Of a DNA stretch of 64,000 nucleotides, positions 1-7,293 are shown piece by piece. This DNA is from Ga0077536 sp943370145. GTDB taxonomy: Bacteria > Pseudomonadota > Gammaproteobacteria > Ga0077536. How positions within the stretch are numbered: the stretch's first letter is position 1; each line of letters opens with the position of its first letter. The stretch covers positions 62,001 through 126,000 of the forward strand of contig CALRPY020000001.1 in NCBI GenBank assembly GCA_943370145.1, read 5' to 3'. A program made the translations under genes and the position numbers. The notes beneath the pieces were generated by a model. It did no database searches. It had not been told where the DNA came from and saw only the letters and a program-made list of their open reading frames with translations.

Positions 1-832
1 GCAGCAGCGTGAACACGTTCGCGATGATGTCGTCGTCGGAAAACGGCAGGTTCTCCGTCTCCTTCGCCGCAATCATCGCCTCGAGGAAATTCGTCGGCTC
101 CTGCAGGCGCGACGGCTCCGCCGCGATGCGCGCGCGACAGCCCGTGATGACGTCCCGGATCTGGCTGTGCACGGCGGCAACCGCCCGATCGAGCGCCCGG
201 TCGGCCGGCAGCTTCAGGTGTCGCCAGTACGGAAACGGCATGCCGAGCCGACGATTCAGCATCGGGAACACCTTGTCGAGGTGGTGCTGGATCACCGGGC
301 CGTCGGTTTCCAGGGTGTTGAAGTCAATGCCGAACGCGAGCTGCGTGGTGATATCGACGGTATAGCGCATCAGTTCCGCGCACAGGTCCACCGGTTCGTC
401 GCGTACGGCCAGCTGCTGCCACCGCCGGTGGAGGCGCCCGGTCGTTGCGAGCATGGACGCGTAGAACTCGTGCAGATGGGACGAATTGAGCGCCGTGATC
501 ACAATCCGGCGCTGGCGCCGCCAGTTGTCGCCGTCGGCCGAGAACACGCCGTTGAAGCCGAGTTCAGCGAAGATGTGCTCCAGCGCGCCGCGCCTGCTGA
601 ACAGCTCCGGCCGTTCGCGCAGCAGCATGCCCGCGGCCTCCAGATCGCTGACGACCATGAAGCGGTTGGGACCGAGGCTCATCCGGTACGCGGGACCGAA
701 TTCCTCGGCCCAGCGTTCCAGCTGCAGATGAAATTCGTCGAAGTCGATCTGCGGAAAATTCCCGAGCACCGGCCAGCCGCTCGGGCCTGGCAGTTCGCCC
801 AGCGTCCTGGCAGCGCTTCCTGCATGCGGCAT
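1..832 (-). CDS. Cytochrome P450, C-terminus cut off by window edge
   Basis: Reading the minus strand from the ATG at 832 gives 277 codons with no stop. The N-terminus carries the proline-rich hinge of soluble bacterial P450s (LPGPSGWPVLGNF). The C-helix motif NWRRQRR (WxxxR type, contacts the heme propionate) follows near residue 108, and SDDDIIANVFTLL at the end is the start of the I-helix. The I-helix acid-alcohol pair, the ExxR motif and the heme cysteine loop lie beyond the window. P450s insert one oxygen atom into a substrate using electrons from a ferredoxin or reductase; none of those partners is visible nearby. The substrate cannot be told. The neighbouring hydratase, SDR and acyl-CoA ligase genes suggest a catabolic role, which is inference. 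Confidence 0.9.
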   Translation of the reverse strand, partial: MPHAGSAARTLGELPGPSGWPVLGNFPQIDFDEFHLQLERWAEEFGPAYRMSLGPNRFMVVSDLEAAGMLLRERPELFSRRGALEHIFAELGFNGVFSADGDNWRRQRRIVITALNSSHLHEFYASMLATTGRLHRRWQQLAVRDEPVDLCAELMRYTVDITTQLAFGIDFNTLETDGPVIQHHLDKVFPMLNRRLGMPFPYWRHLKLPADRALDRAVAAVHSQIRDVITGCRARIAAEPSRLQEPTNFLEAMIAAKETENLPFSDDDIIANVFTLL

Positions 833-905
833 CGATGCCTCTCCGGAGTTGTCCTGGCAGGAAGCGTATGCCGATGCGCGGAGTTCGCGCCAGCGGCTCG
901 AGCGG

Positions 906-1679
906 TCAGGGCGGGAATCGGATGGATACGTTGCGCATCTGTCGGACGATCCAGGCCTGGCGTTGCCGGAGATAGGCGCTGGGCGCGGCCACGTTCAAGG
1001 CCTCCGGGTTCGGCAGCACCGCCGCGAGCAGCGCGGCCTCCGACACGTCAAGCCGCCCGGCGTCGTGCCCGAAATATGCCTGGCTCGCGGCCTCCACACC
1101 GTAGAGACCGGGGCCGAACTGTGCGACGTTGAGATACACCTCGAGGATGCGCTGCTTGCTCCACAAGACTTCAATCCACAGCGTGAACCACGCTTCCAGG
1201 CCCTTGCGCACCCACTGCCGGCCGCGCCACAGGTAGAGGTTCTTGGCGACCTGCTGGCTGATGGTGCTCGCTCCGCGCAGGCGCCCGCCCGCCTCGCGCT
1301 CGGCGAGTGCGCTGCCGATTGCGTCGAAATCGAAGCCGTGGTGCGCAAGAAATTTCTGGTCCTCGGCGGCAATCACGGCCCGCGCGGCGGCCGGGGAAAT
1401 GTGGCGCAGCGGTCGCCAGGCGTGGCGCAACCGGAAGTCGCGGCGGCCCTCCAGCACCGCGCTGCCCCACTCGCCCAGCATGAATGCGGAGAGCGGCGGA
1501 TTGACACGGCCGAACAGCGCGACGGAAGCAATGCCGAGCAACAGTGCCCCCAGCACCGACAGCGCGAGCGTGCGCAGCAGGCGCCGGGGATTCCACGGGG
1601 AACGTCGCGCAAGCCGCTCGCGCGCGATGCGGCGGCGCTCGCCGTCCGGATCGGGATCCATGCGCGGCAGGCGGCTCAT
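906..1679 (-). CDS. mtgA: Monofunctional biosynthetic peptidoglycan transglycosylase
   Basis: A 257-residue inner-membrane GT51 glycosyltransferase that polymerises lipid II into glycan strands. After a basic N-tail there is one membrane segment (about residues 36-55). The GT51 motifs follow in order: AAEDQKFLAHHGFD with the catalytic Glu, GASTISQQVAKNL, RKGLEAWFTLWIE with the second Glu, and NVAQFGPGLYGVEAAS. There is no transpeptidase domain, so it is the monofunctional form. I chose the ATG at 1679 because the reading frame stays open far upstream (to 3119) but only as antisense to other genes; the ATG at 1661 is an alternative. It is divergent from the enoyl-CoA hydratase gene. Confidence 0.93.
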   Translation of the reverse strand: MSRLPRMDPDPDGERRRIARERLARRSPWNPRRLLRTLALSVLGALLLGIASVALFGRVNPPLSAFMLGEWGSAVLEGRRDFRLRHAWRPLRHISPAAARAVIAAEDQKFLAHHGFDFDAIGSALAEREAGGRLRGASTISQQVAKNLYLWRGRQWVRKGLEAWFTLWIEVLWSKQRILEVYLNVAQFGPGLYGVEAASQAYFGHDAGRLDVSEAALLAAVLPNPEALNVAAPSAYLRQRQAWIVRQMRNVSIRFPP

Positions 1680-1907
1680 ACCCGGCAAGTCAGCGCCGGG
1701 CGGTACCCGGCGCGCGGGCGCACCGCTGCCGGCAGCGTGGCCATTCCCCTGCCGCCCTCCGCCATGCACGCCACCACGCCGCCCTCCCTCATTGCCCTGC
1801 CCGCGTCGTTTGCCAGTGGACGTGCGCGCGGGTGTCCGCGCCGTTGCCCCATGGCATGATCGCACGACCCGGGACGTTCGTGCCCACCCCAACGCATTGG
1901 AGAACCC

Positions 1908-2687
1908 ATGACGGAAGACATCCTGCTGGTCGAGCGCAACGATGGCGTCGCGACCGTGACGCTGAACCGGCCCTCGAGCCTGAACGCGCTGACGCGTGAA
2001 CTGCGCGCGCGCATCGCCGACACCTTCCGCGCGCTCGACGCCGATGGCAGCACCCGGGTCGCGATCCTGACCGGCGCTGGCCGCGCCTTCTGTGCCGGCA
2101 TCGACCTGCGTGAACTGGGGAGCGGCGAAGCCAGCGTCGGCGCACCGCGCGATCCGGCCTTCGATCCCACCGCGGCGATGGCGGCGTTCCGCGGCCCGAT
2201 CATCGGCGCCATCAACGGTGCGGCGGTCACCGGTGGCTTCGAACTCGCCCTCGGCTGCGACCTGCTGGTCGCCGGGCCCAACGCCCGTTTTGCGGACACC
2301 CATGGCCGCGTCGGCGTGCACCCGGCCTGGGGGCTCAGCCAGCGCCTGTCGCGGCTGATCGGCATCGGCCGCGCCAAGGAGATGAGCCTGACCGGCAACT
2401 TCGTCGACGCCGTCACCGCCGAGCGCTGGGGCCTCGTCAACCGGGTCGTCGCGGACGAGGAACTGCTGCCGACGTGCCGCCGCCTCGCCGCCGACATGCT
2501 GAGCCTGGAGCCGGACATGCTGGTGTCGTACAAGCGTGTCATCGACGACGGATACGCGCTGTCCTTCGGCGACGCGATGAAGCTCGAGGCCGAAGTGGCG
2601 ACCGCCTACAACGCGGCAGTGTCGCCGGCAGCGGTCGAAGCGCGGCGCCGCGCGGTGCTCGACCGTGGCCGGCAGCAGGCCGGCTGA
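1908..2687 (+). CDS. Enoyl-CoA hydratase/isomerase family protein with one catalytic Glu replaced
   Basis: A 259-residue crotonase-fold protein of normal family length. The oxyanion-hole segments are present (AFCAGIDL near residue 60 and INGAAVTGGFELALGCD near 102-118). The first catalytic acid is Glu112 in GGFELAL. The second acid of classical hydratases (Glu164 of the rat enzyme, in the PEI motif) aligns with His132 (ADTHGRVG). The protein may therefore be an isomerase, a hydrolase or another crotonase-type enzyme rather than a classical hydratase. The start is supported by a GGAG six bases upstream. The luciferase-like gene follows 30 bases downstream on the same strand, so the two are probably co-transcribed. 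Confidence 0.9.
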   Translation: MTEDILLVERNDGVATVTLNRPSSLNALTRELRARIADTFRALDADGSTRVAILTGAGRAFCAGIDLRELGSGEASVGAPRDPAFDPTAAMAAFRGPIIGAINGAAVTGGFELALGCDLLVAGPNARFADTHGRVGVHPAWGLSQRLSRLIGIGRAKEMSLTGNFVDAVTAERWGLVNRVVADEELLPTCRRLAADMLSLEPDMLVSYKRVIDDGYALSFGDAMKLEAEVATAYNAAVSPAAVEARRRAVLDRGRQQAG

Positions 2688-2717
2688 GCGGCGCGCGGTG
2701 GTCACGAGCTCACGCAC

Positions 2718-3599
2718 ATGAAAACCGGGGTCTTTTCCATACTCCCCGACGCGGCGGCCGATCCGGCGGTCGTTGCGCGACATGCCGAGGCGCTCGGCTT
2801 CGCGTCGTACTGGGTGCCTGATCACATCATCCTGCCCGTGCAGTACAGCACGCCCTACCCGGGCAATCTCGGCACGGGTCCCGATCCCGACTACCTGTGG
2901 CAGATGCCGGACCCGCTGATCGCGCTGATGCGCGCGGCGACCGCCACCACGACGATCGAAATCGGCACCGGCGTGCTGCTGGTCCCCGAGCGTCACCCGC
3001 TGCATCTCGCGAAGGAAATCGCCTCGCTCGACGCCTACAGCGGCGGCCGCTTCCAATTCGGCATCGGCGCCGGCTGGAACAGGGAAGAAAGCGAAATCCT
3101 CGGTGGCGACTTCGCACACCGCTGGTCACAAGTGAAGGAAGCGGTCGCGGTGATGAAGGCCTGCTGGACGCAGGAAGCGGCCGAGTACCATGGCCGCTAC
3201 TACGACTTCCCGCCGGTGCGCTGCCATCCGAAGCCTGTCCAGCGCCCGCATCCGCCGGTATACCTCGGCGGCATCATGTTCGGCGACCAGTGGGCGAGGC
3301 GTGTCTTCCGACGCATCGTCGAGTGGGGCGAGGGCTGGCTGCCGGTCATTCGCGAAGTCGGCCAGCTCGTCGACGGCCGCGCGCAACTGCGCGAACTCGC
3401 CGAAGCGGCGGGCCGGGACCCGGCAAGCATCCGCGTGACGGTGTTCGGCGCGGAGGGACAGTGGCGCAAGCGTCGTGGCGTGGAAGCGCTGGCCGCGGCC
3501 GGCGCGGAGCACGTGACGATCTGGCTGACCGAGCGCGACACCGACGGCATCCGCCGCGAACTGGACGCGCTGGCGAAGGAACTGCTGGCGTCGCCGTGA
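2718..3599 (+). CDS. LLM-class (luciferase-like) flavin/F420-dependent oxidoreductase
   Basis: A 293-residue TIM-barrel protein of the bacterial luciferase superfamily. Visible signatures are ALGFASYWVPDHI near the N-terminus, IEIGTGVLLVPERHPLHLAKE (about residues 79-99), SGGRFQFGIGAGWNREE, and the PPVYLGG strand. This arrangement is typical of the Rv2161c-type subfamily usually annotated as F420-dependent. The cofactor cannot be decided from sequence alone, and no F420 biosynthesis gene is in the window. It lies directly after the enoyl-CoA hydratase gene and convergent with the SDR gene at 3690, within a catabolic neighbourhood. The substrate is unknown. Confidence 0.88.
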   Translation: MKTGVFSILPDAAADPAVVARHAEALGFASYWVPDHIILPVQYSTPYPGNLGTGPDPDYLWQMPDPLIALMRAATATTTIEIGTGVLLVPERHPLHLAKEIASLDAYSGGRFQFGIGAGWNREESEILGGDFAHRWSQVKEAVAVMKACWTQEAAEYHGRYYDFPPVRCHPKPVQRPHPPVYLGGIMFGDQWARRVFRRIVEWGEGWLPVIREVGQLVDGRAQLRELAEAAGRDPASIRVTVFGAEGQWRKRRGVEALAAAGAEHVTIWLTERDTDGIRRELDALAKELLASP

Positions 3600-3689
3600 C
3601 GTCCGTCGTCAACGGCGACGCGCTGCACGCGGCGCGGTGGATTCCGCGGCCCTCCCCCCGCGGGAGCGGCCGCGCGCAATCGACGACGC

Positions 3690-4460
3690 TCAGCTCCCTG
3701 CGAAAAGCCCGCCGTCGACCGGAATGACGGCGCCGGTCATGTACGCGCCGGCGCGGGCCGCAAGCATGATCGCCACGCCACCGATGTCGGCCGCCTCCCC
3801 CATGCGGCCGAGTGGCACCCTGGCGAGGATCTCGTCGCCCATGGTCGCCGCCATCGGCGCCATCATGTCGGTCGCGAACGGGCCTGGCGCTATCGCGTTG
3901 ACCGTGACGTGACGCCGCGCAAGATGCGCGGCGAGCATGCGGGTCATCTGGTGCACCGCGGCCTTGGACGGGCTGTAAGAGAAATTGTCGAAGGCCGGCG
4001 TGTGCATGCCATCGACCGAACCGATGTTGATGACGCGCGCAGGATCGGCGGCGCTGGCGCCCTGCTCGAGCAGCGGCAGCAGGGTCTGGGTCAGGAAGAA
4101 CATGCCCTTGACGTTCAGGTCCATGACCTTGTCCCAACCCTGCTCGGGGAATTGACCGAACGGCGCGCCCCAGGTCGCGCCGGCATTGTTGACCAGGATG
4201 TCAAGCGAGCCCTCGCGCGCGCCCAGCGTGTCGCCGATGCGCGCGATGTCGTCCATGCGCGAGACGTCCGCCGGGAGCGCGTGGCACTGTCCATGGCGCG
4301 ACAGCTCGCTCGCCGCGGCCTCGCAGGCAGCGGCCTTGCGCGAGGACACGTAGACCGTCGCACCCGCCGCCACGAAGCTCCGCGCAATCATCAGGCCGAT
4401 GCCGCGCGAGCCGCCGGTGACGAGCGCGACCTTGCCTGCTATCGAGAAGAGATCCTGCAT
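3690..4460 (-). CDS. Short-chain dehydrogenase/reductase (classical SDR)
   Basis: A 256-residue classical SDR with all the hallmarks. These are the glycine-rich NAD(P)-binding motif TGGSRGIG near residue 15, the NNAG structural motif, the catalytic Ser in INIGSVDG, YSPSKAA (Tyr and Lys of YxxxK), and the IAPGPFATDM loop. The C-terminal VDGG is typical of FabG-like enzymes. It probably interconverts a hydroxyl and a keto group on a small or CoA-bound substrate. A purine-rich GAGGTGG lies just before the ATG at 4460. A second, divergent-type SDR lies 146 bases upstream on the same strand. The specific substrate is not recognisable. Confidence 0.92.
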   Translation of the reverse strand: MQDLFSIAGKVALVTGGSRGIGLMIARSFVAAGATVYVSSRKAAACEAAASELSRHGQCHALPADVSRMDDIARIGDTLGAREGSLDILVNNAGATWGAPFGQFPEQGWDKVMDLNVKGMFFLTQTLLPLLEQGASAADPARVINIGSVDGMHTPAFDNFSYSPSKAAVHQMTRMLAAHLARRHVTVNAIAPGPFATDMMAPMAATMGDEILARVPLGRMGEAADIGGVAIMLAARAGAYMTGAVIPVDGGLFAGS

Positions 4461-4606
4461 TCATCCACCTCGGAGCATTGGCCGCCGGATACAGGGCGGG
4501 CCGGTACGGGCCACGGCGTACGGGGGTGCCTGCGGCGAGGCCACGTCAAGCCGGGCCATCGCTGCGCGGGCGGCCATCCCCTGCTGCCGGTGATGGAACG
4601 GAGCAA

Positions 4607-5581
4607 TCAGCCCTGCTGGTAGACGAGCGGCGCCGCCTCGCTCCAGGGCAAGGCGTCGTCCTTGACCTCGAGGCGCACCTGCGACCAGTAAAGCTTCGTT
4701 TCCGCCGCGCTGCCGGCGACGCAGAGCTTGTAGTTGCCAAGGTTCAGTTCATCGGCCGGCCGGGACAGCAGCTGGGCGACGCTGCCCGCCGCCTCGAACG
4801 GCTCGAGCATGCGCGGCTGCCAGCGCCCGAAGACCTTCGGGTTGTCGGCGTACTCCTCGGTCATGCCCGTGCGCACGAAGGGCAGCATCAGGCAGGCCGC
4901 GCTGACCATGTTCGACGCCTTGCCGAGGTTGACCTTCAGCACTTCCGGCAATTTCAGCACGGCCCAGTTCGCGACAACATAGCCCGGCACCGCGATGCCG
5001 GGCTCGATGGCCTGCATCGACGAGATGTACATGAGCTGCAACGGCTGGTTGTGATACACGGCTTCACCGGCCCACAGGTGGGTCATCGCGACGAAACCAT
5101 CGATCTTCGTGTTCATCACCAGGCGGGATTCGGCAAGGTTCTCGATGAAGTCGCGCCGCACCCGCGCCCGGCGCTCGGCGCGGCTCTCGCCCTCCATCTC
5201 GGGCAGCGCCCGGCCGAAGCGATAGCCTTTCTCGGTGAGTCCCGAATTGCAGATGATGAGATCCGGCCCGCGGCCCCCGTTCTGCTCGATGATGTAGCTG
5301 CGCGAGGCCCACATGTCGCGCGTGTTGGTGACGTCGGCCTGGACTGCGTAAGCCTTCACACCCTGGGCCCGGATCGCGTCGACGAGATCGAAGCCGTCGC
5401 GGTAGCTGCTGTGGAAGTGCACGCCGACGACTTCGGCGCCGTTGGCGGCGGCGGCCAGGGCGAGCGCCTGCCCGATGCCGCCGTCCTTGCCGGAGCCGGT
5501 GATCAGCACGCACTTGCCTCTGAATGCGGCAGCGGCGTGCTCGCCAAAGCGGAACTGCTCGAAATTCGCGGTAAACGCCAT
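4607..5581 (-). CDS. SDR-fold protein with YxxxN in place of the catalytic YxxxK
   Basis: A 324-residue Rossmann-fold SDR, longer than classical members. The cofactor motif is TGSGKDGGIG (about residues 28-37) and the NAG-type motif is CNSG (Asn112). A serine (Ser188 in YISSMQ) stands 13 residues before Tyr201, as in the normal SDR triad. The residue four after the tyrosine is Asn205 (YVVAN), not lysine. A long insertion (about residues 118-165) is rich in charged residues. It could be a dehydrogenase with altered proton relay, a dehydratase-type SDR, or a binding protein. The ATG at 5581 has an AGGGAGA ribosome-binding site. It lies upstream of, and on the same strand as, the classical SDR. 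Confidence 0.85.
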   Translation of the reverse strand: MAFTANFEQFRFGEHAAAAFRGKCVLITGSGKDGGIGQALALAAAANGAEVVGVHFHSSYRDGFDLVDAIRAQGVKAYAVQADVTNTRDMWASRSYIIEQNGGRGPDLIICNSGLTEKGYRFGRALPEMEGESRAERRARVRRDFIENLAESRLVMNTKIDGFVAMTHLWAGEAVYHNQPLQLMYISSMQAIEPGIAVPGYVVANWAVLKLPEVLKVNLGKASNMVSAACLMLPFVRTGMTEEYADNPKVFGRWQPRMLEPFEAAGSVAQLLSRPADELNLGNYKLCVAGSAAETKLYWSQVRLEVKDDALPWSEAAPLVYQQG

Positions 5582-5778
5582 CGATTGTCTCCCTGGTCTC
5601 GACCGAACCGTGCATCCCGCGCGTCATCCCGCCCCAGGAGAGGGCGAGGGGCTGGCGGGCCTGCGTCCTGCTGGATCATGCCATGCGCAAGCGGGCGCGT
5701 GTCGCCCGAACGCTGTGCCGTCGCACGCCGCTGCAGTTGTCCGAGTGCAGGAACCGAACCATGCCGGCTCCCACGCGC

Positions 5779-6255
5779 TCAGTGGCCGCCGCCACCCTTC
5801 CCTGCACGCTTGTCCTTGCGCCGGAAGCGCGTCAGCAGCGACACGTAGCTGACCCCGTCGCGGTTATCCCGCGTGGTCGGCAACAGCGCGGCACGCCAGC
5901 CATTGAAGCCTGCCGGCATGACAGCCAGTCGCTCGAAGCCGCTCGCCGCGAGCGCCGCGGCAGCGGCTTCGGCGCGCGCGTCCGCTGCCCCGTCGTCGGC
6001 GGCGCCCAGCACCAGCCGGGTGGCCGGCGCGAACAGGTGGGACACCAGTTCGACGAAGGCAGCGTTCGGGATCGCCGCGGTCGTCAGCGGGTGATGAAAC
6101 ACAAACGGAATGTTCACGGCCGGCAGCAGCGGTCTCCCCTGCGCGAATTCGCCGACGGTGCGCACATCGACGTATCGCACTGCGGGATCGTCCTTCACCA
6201 GCGCTGCGACCTCGGCCGGCTGCATGATCTGAATTCCGCCGGGTGCGATACTCAT
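5779..6255 (-). CDS. Rhodanese-domain protein without any cysteine
   Basis: A 158-residue protein with a rhodanese-like fold: PAEVAALVKDDPAVRYVDVRTVGEFAQG at the N-terminus and a GFERLAVMPAGFNGWRAAL segment matching the end of a rhodanese domain. The persulfide-carrying Cys loop is replaced by LVLGAADDG, and the whole protein contains no Cys. It therefore cannot transfer sulfur in the usual way; a binding or scaffolding role is more likely. The C-terminus is basic and ends in GGGGH. Its ATG overlaps the stop of the 81-residue upstream gene by four bases, so the two are translationally coupled. The pair is divergent from the AOR cassette. Confidence 0.75.
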   Translation of the reverse strand: MSIAPGGIQIMQPAEVAALVKDDPAVRYVDVRTVGEFAQGRPLLPAVNIPFVFHHPLTTAAIPNAAFVELVSHLFAPATRLVLGAADDGAADARAEAAAAALAASGFERLAVMPAGFNGWRAALLPTTRDNRDGVSYVSLLTRFRRKDKRAGKGGGGH

Positions 6256-6497
6256 CGGCGGAACTCCGGCACCAGCGGTGGAATAACGCGGCAGCGCGCA
6301 CGCTCCGGTGCGCCATCGGGCGCGGTAAGCCGGAAGTGCACGCCCTCCGCCGTCGTCTCCCCGCTCAACTGGCCGAGATGGAAATGCAGGATCCGGCCCG
6401 CCGGCGTCAGCGCGAAGAGGCAGTCCAGCACACGGCGCGCCGGCAACGGCTGCGGCTCGTCGGGGAGGGATAAGGTGTAGTTCGTGGATTCACTCAT
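6252..6497 (-). CDS. Small protein of unknown function divergent from the AOR cassette
   Basis: An 81-residue soluble protein I do not recognise. It begins MSESTNYTLSLPDEPQPLPA and has a predicted beta-rich core (RILHFHLGQLSGETTAEGV), two cysteines (in LDCLF and RCRV) and a Pro-rich end. There is no signal peptide or membrane segment. The start at 6497 is the first ATG that leaves room for a divergent promoter; the frame stays open upstream to 6743 but only antisense to the ferredoxin gene. The stop overlaps the start of the rhodanese-like gene (ATGA), so both are probably one operon. Its position back-to-back with the AOR genes suggests a related accessory role, which is inference. Confidence 0.6.
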   Translation of the reverse strand: MSESTNYTLSLPDEPQPLPARRVLDCLFALTPAGRILHFHLGQLSGETTAEGVHFRLTAPDGAPERARCRVIPPLVPEFRR

Positions 6498-6531
6498 GGG
6501 GCCCGCCGCAATAAACCTTGTGACAAAGAGG

Positions 6532-6560
6532 TTGACACCGATAACGGCCCATCGTACACG
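6532..6560 (+). promoter_or_regulatory. Candidate sigma-70 type promoter for the AOR cassette
   Basis: A perfect TTGACA (6532-6537) is followed after 17 bases by TACACG (6555-6560), a weak -10. It sits in the 92-base divergent spacer, 30 bases before the ferredoxin ATG, which has GGGGAG at 6575-6580 as ribosome-binding site. The good -35 and correct spacing support it; the poor -10 may mean an activator is needed. Confidence 0.4.
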
Positions 6561-6589
6561 ACACATAACTACGCGGGGAGCATAAAACG

Positions 6590-7243
6590 ATGTCGCACTC
6601 ACCCCAGAAAGAACTCGTGACCGGCGCGATCTGGTATGAACCGGGCGCCGACATACCGGATGTCGAGCAGAAACTTTACGCACTGCAAAATCAGTGCACC
6701 GACTGCAACGTCTGCGAGGTCGCCTGTTCGCTGGTCCACTCACCCGACGGCATGGTCAATCCCCTGCTCGCCCGCCTGAAGGTCAACCATGCGCCGCAGG
6801 TCGGCAAGCGCGCGCCCGGCCATGGCTTCGGGTTTGCCGCGGACATCTGCCACCACTGCGGCAATCCGCCGCCGTGCGCGGAGGTCTGTCCGGCCGACGC
6901 GTTCTACTACGATCCGAAGACCCTGGTCGCCGTCATCGCGCAGGACAAGTGCATACAGTGCATGGAGTGCGTGCCGGGCTGCCCGTTCGACGTGATCTTC
7001 GTCGCACCTGACGGCGAGCTGCTCAAGTGCGATCTCTGCGGCGGCGAGCCCGCCTGCGTCGAGGCCTGCGCGACGCGCCCCGAGATGGCGAACGTGGGCA
7101 AGCAGTACAACCGCGCGCCCGTGCTCTTCCACGCCGACAGCGCAACGTATCGCGCGGTACTGCAGGACAAGCCGGAAGCGCGCGACGAGGTCGGCATGAT
7201 GCAGGCAATGCTCGAAAAGGGCATGGTCAGCAGCGCCGCCTGA
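6590..7243 (+). CDS. Four-cluster ferredoxin-like subunit of the aldehyde oxidoreductase
   Basis: A 217-residue Fe-S electron-transfer subunit with sixteen cluster cysteines in four groups, enough for four [4Fe-4S] clusters. The first group is CTDCNVCEVAC (Cys36, 39, 42, 46). Next come CHHCGNPPPCAEVCP, CIQCMECVPGCP, and CDLCGGEPACVEAC. The pattern is of the DmsB/HycB kind and fits the small polyferredoxin subunit (AorA) described for the bacterial AOR of Aromatoleum. There is no signal peptide, so it is cytoplasmic. It would relay electrons from the tungsten or molybdenum site of the large subunit, whose gene starts 50 bases downstream. No FAD-containing third subunit (AorC type) follows. Confidence 0.9.
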   Translation: MSHSPQKELVTGAIWYEPGADIPDVEQKLYALQNQCTDCNVCEVACSLVHSPDGMVNPLLARLKVNHAPQVGKRAPGHGFGFAADICHHCGNPPPCAEVCPADAFYYDPKTLVAVIAQDKCIQCMECVPGCPFDVIFVAPDGELLKCDLCGGEPACVEACATRPEMANVGKQYNRAPVLFHADSATYRAVLQDKPEARDEVGMMQAMLEKGMVSSAA

Positions 7244-7293
7244 CGCTCGCCACCGCATCCACGCCTCAACCCGTTTCCAACGAGGATCCCCGG

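Noticed and set aside
1680..3119. N-terminal 480-codon extension of the mtgA frame on the minus strand
   Set aside because: It runs antisense through the enoyl-CoA hydratase and LLM genes, and the sequence is Arg/Gly-rich noise of high-GC antisense frames.
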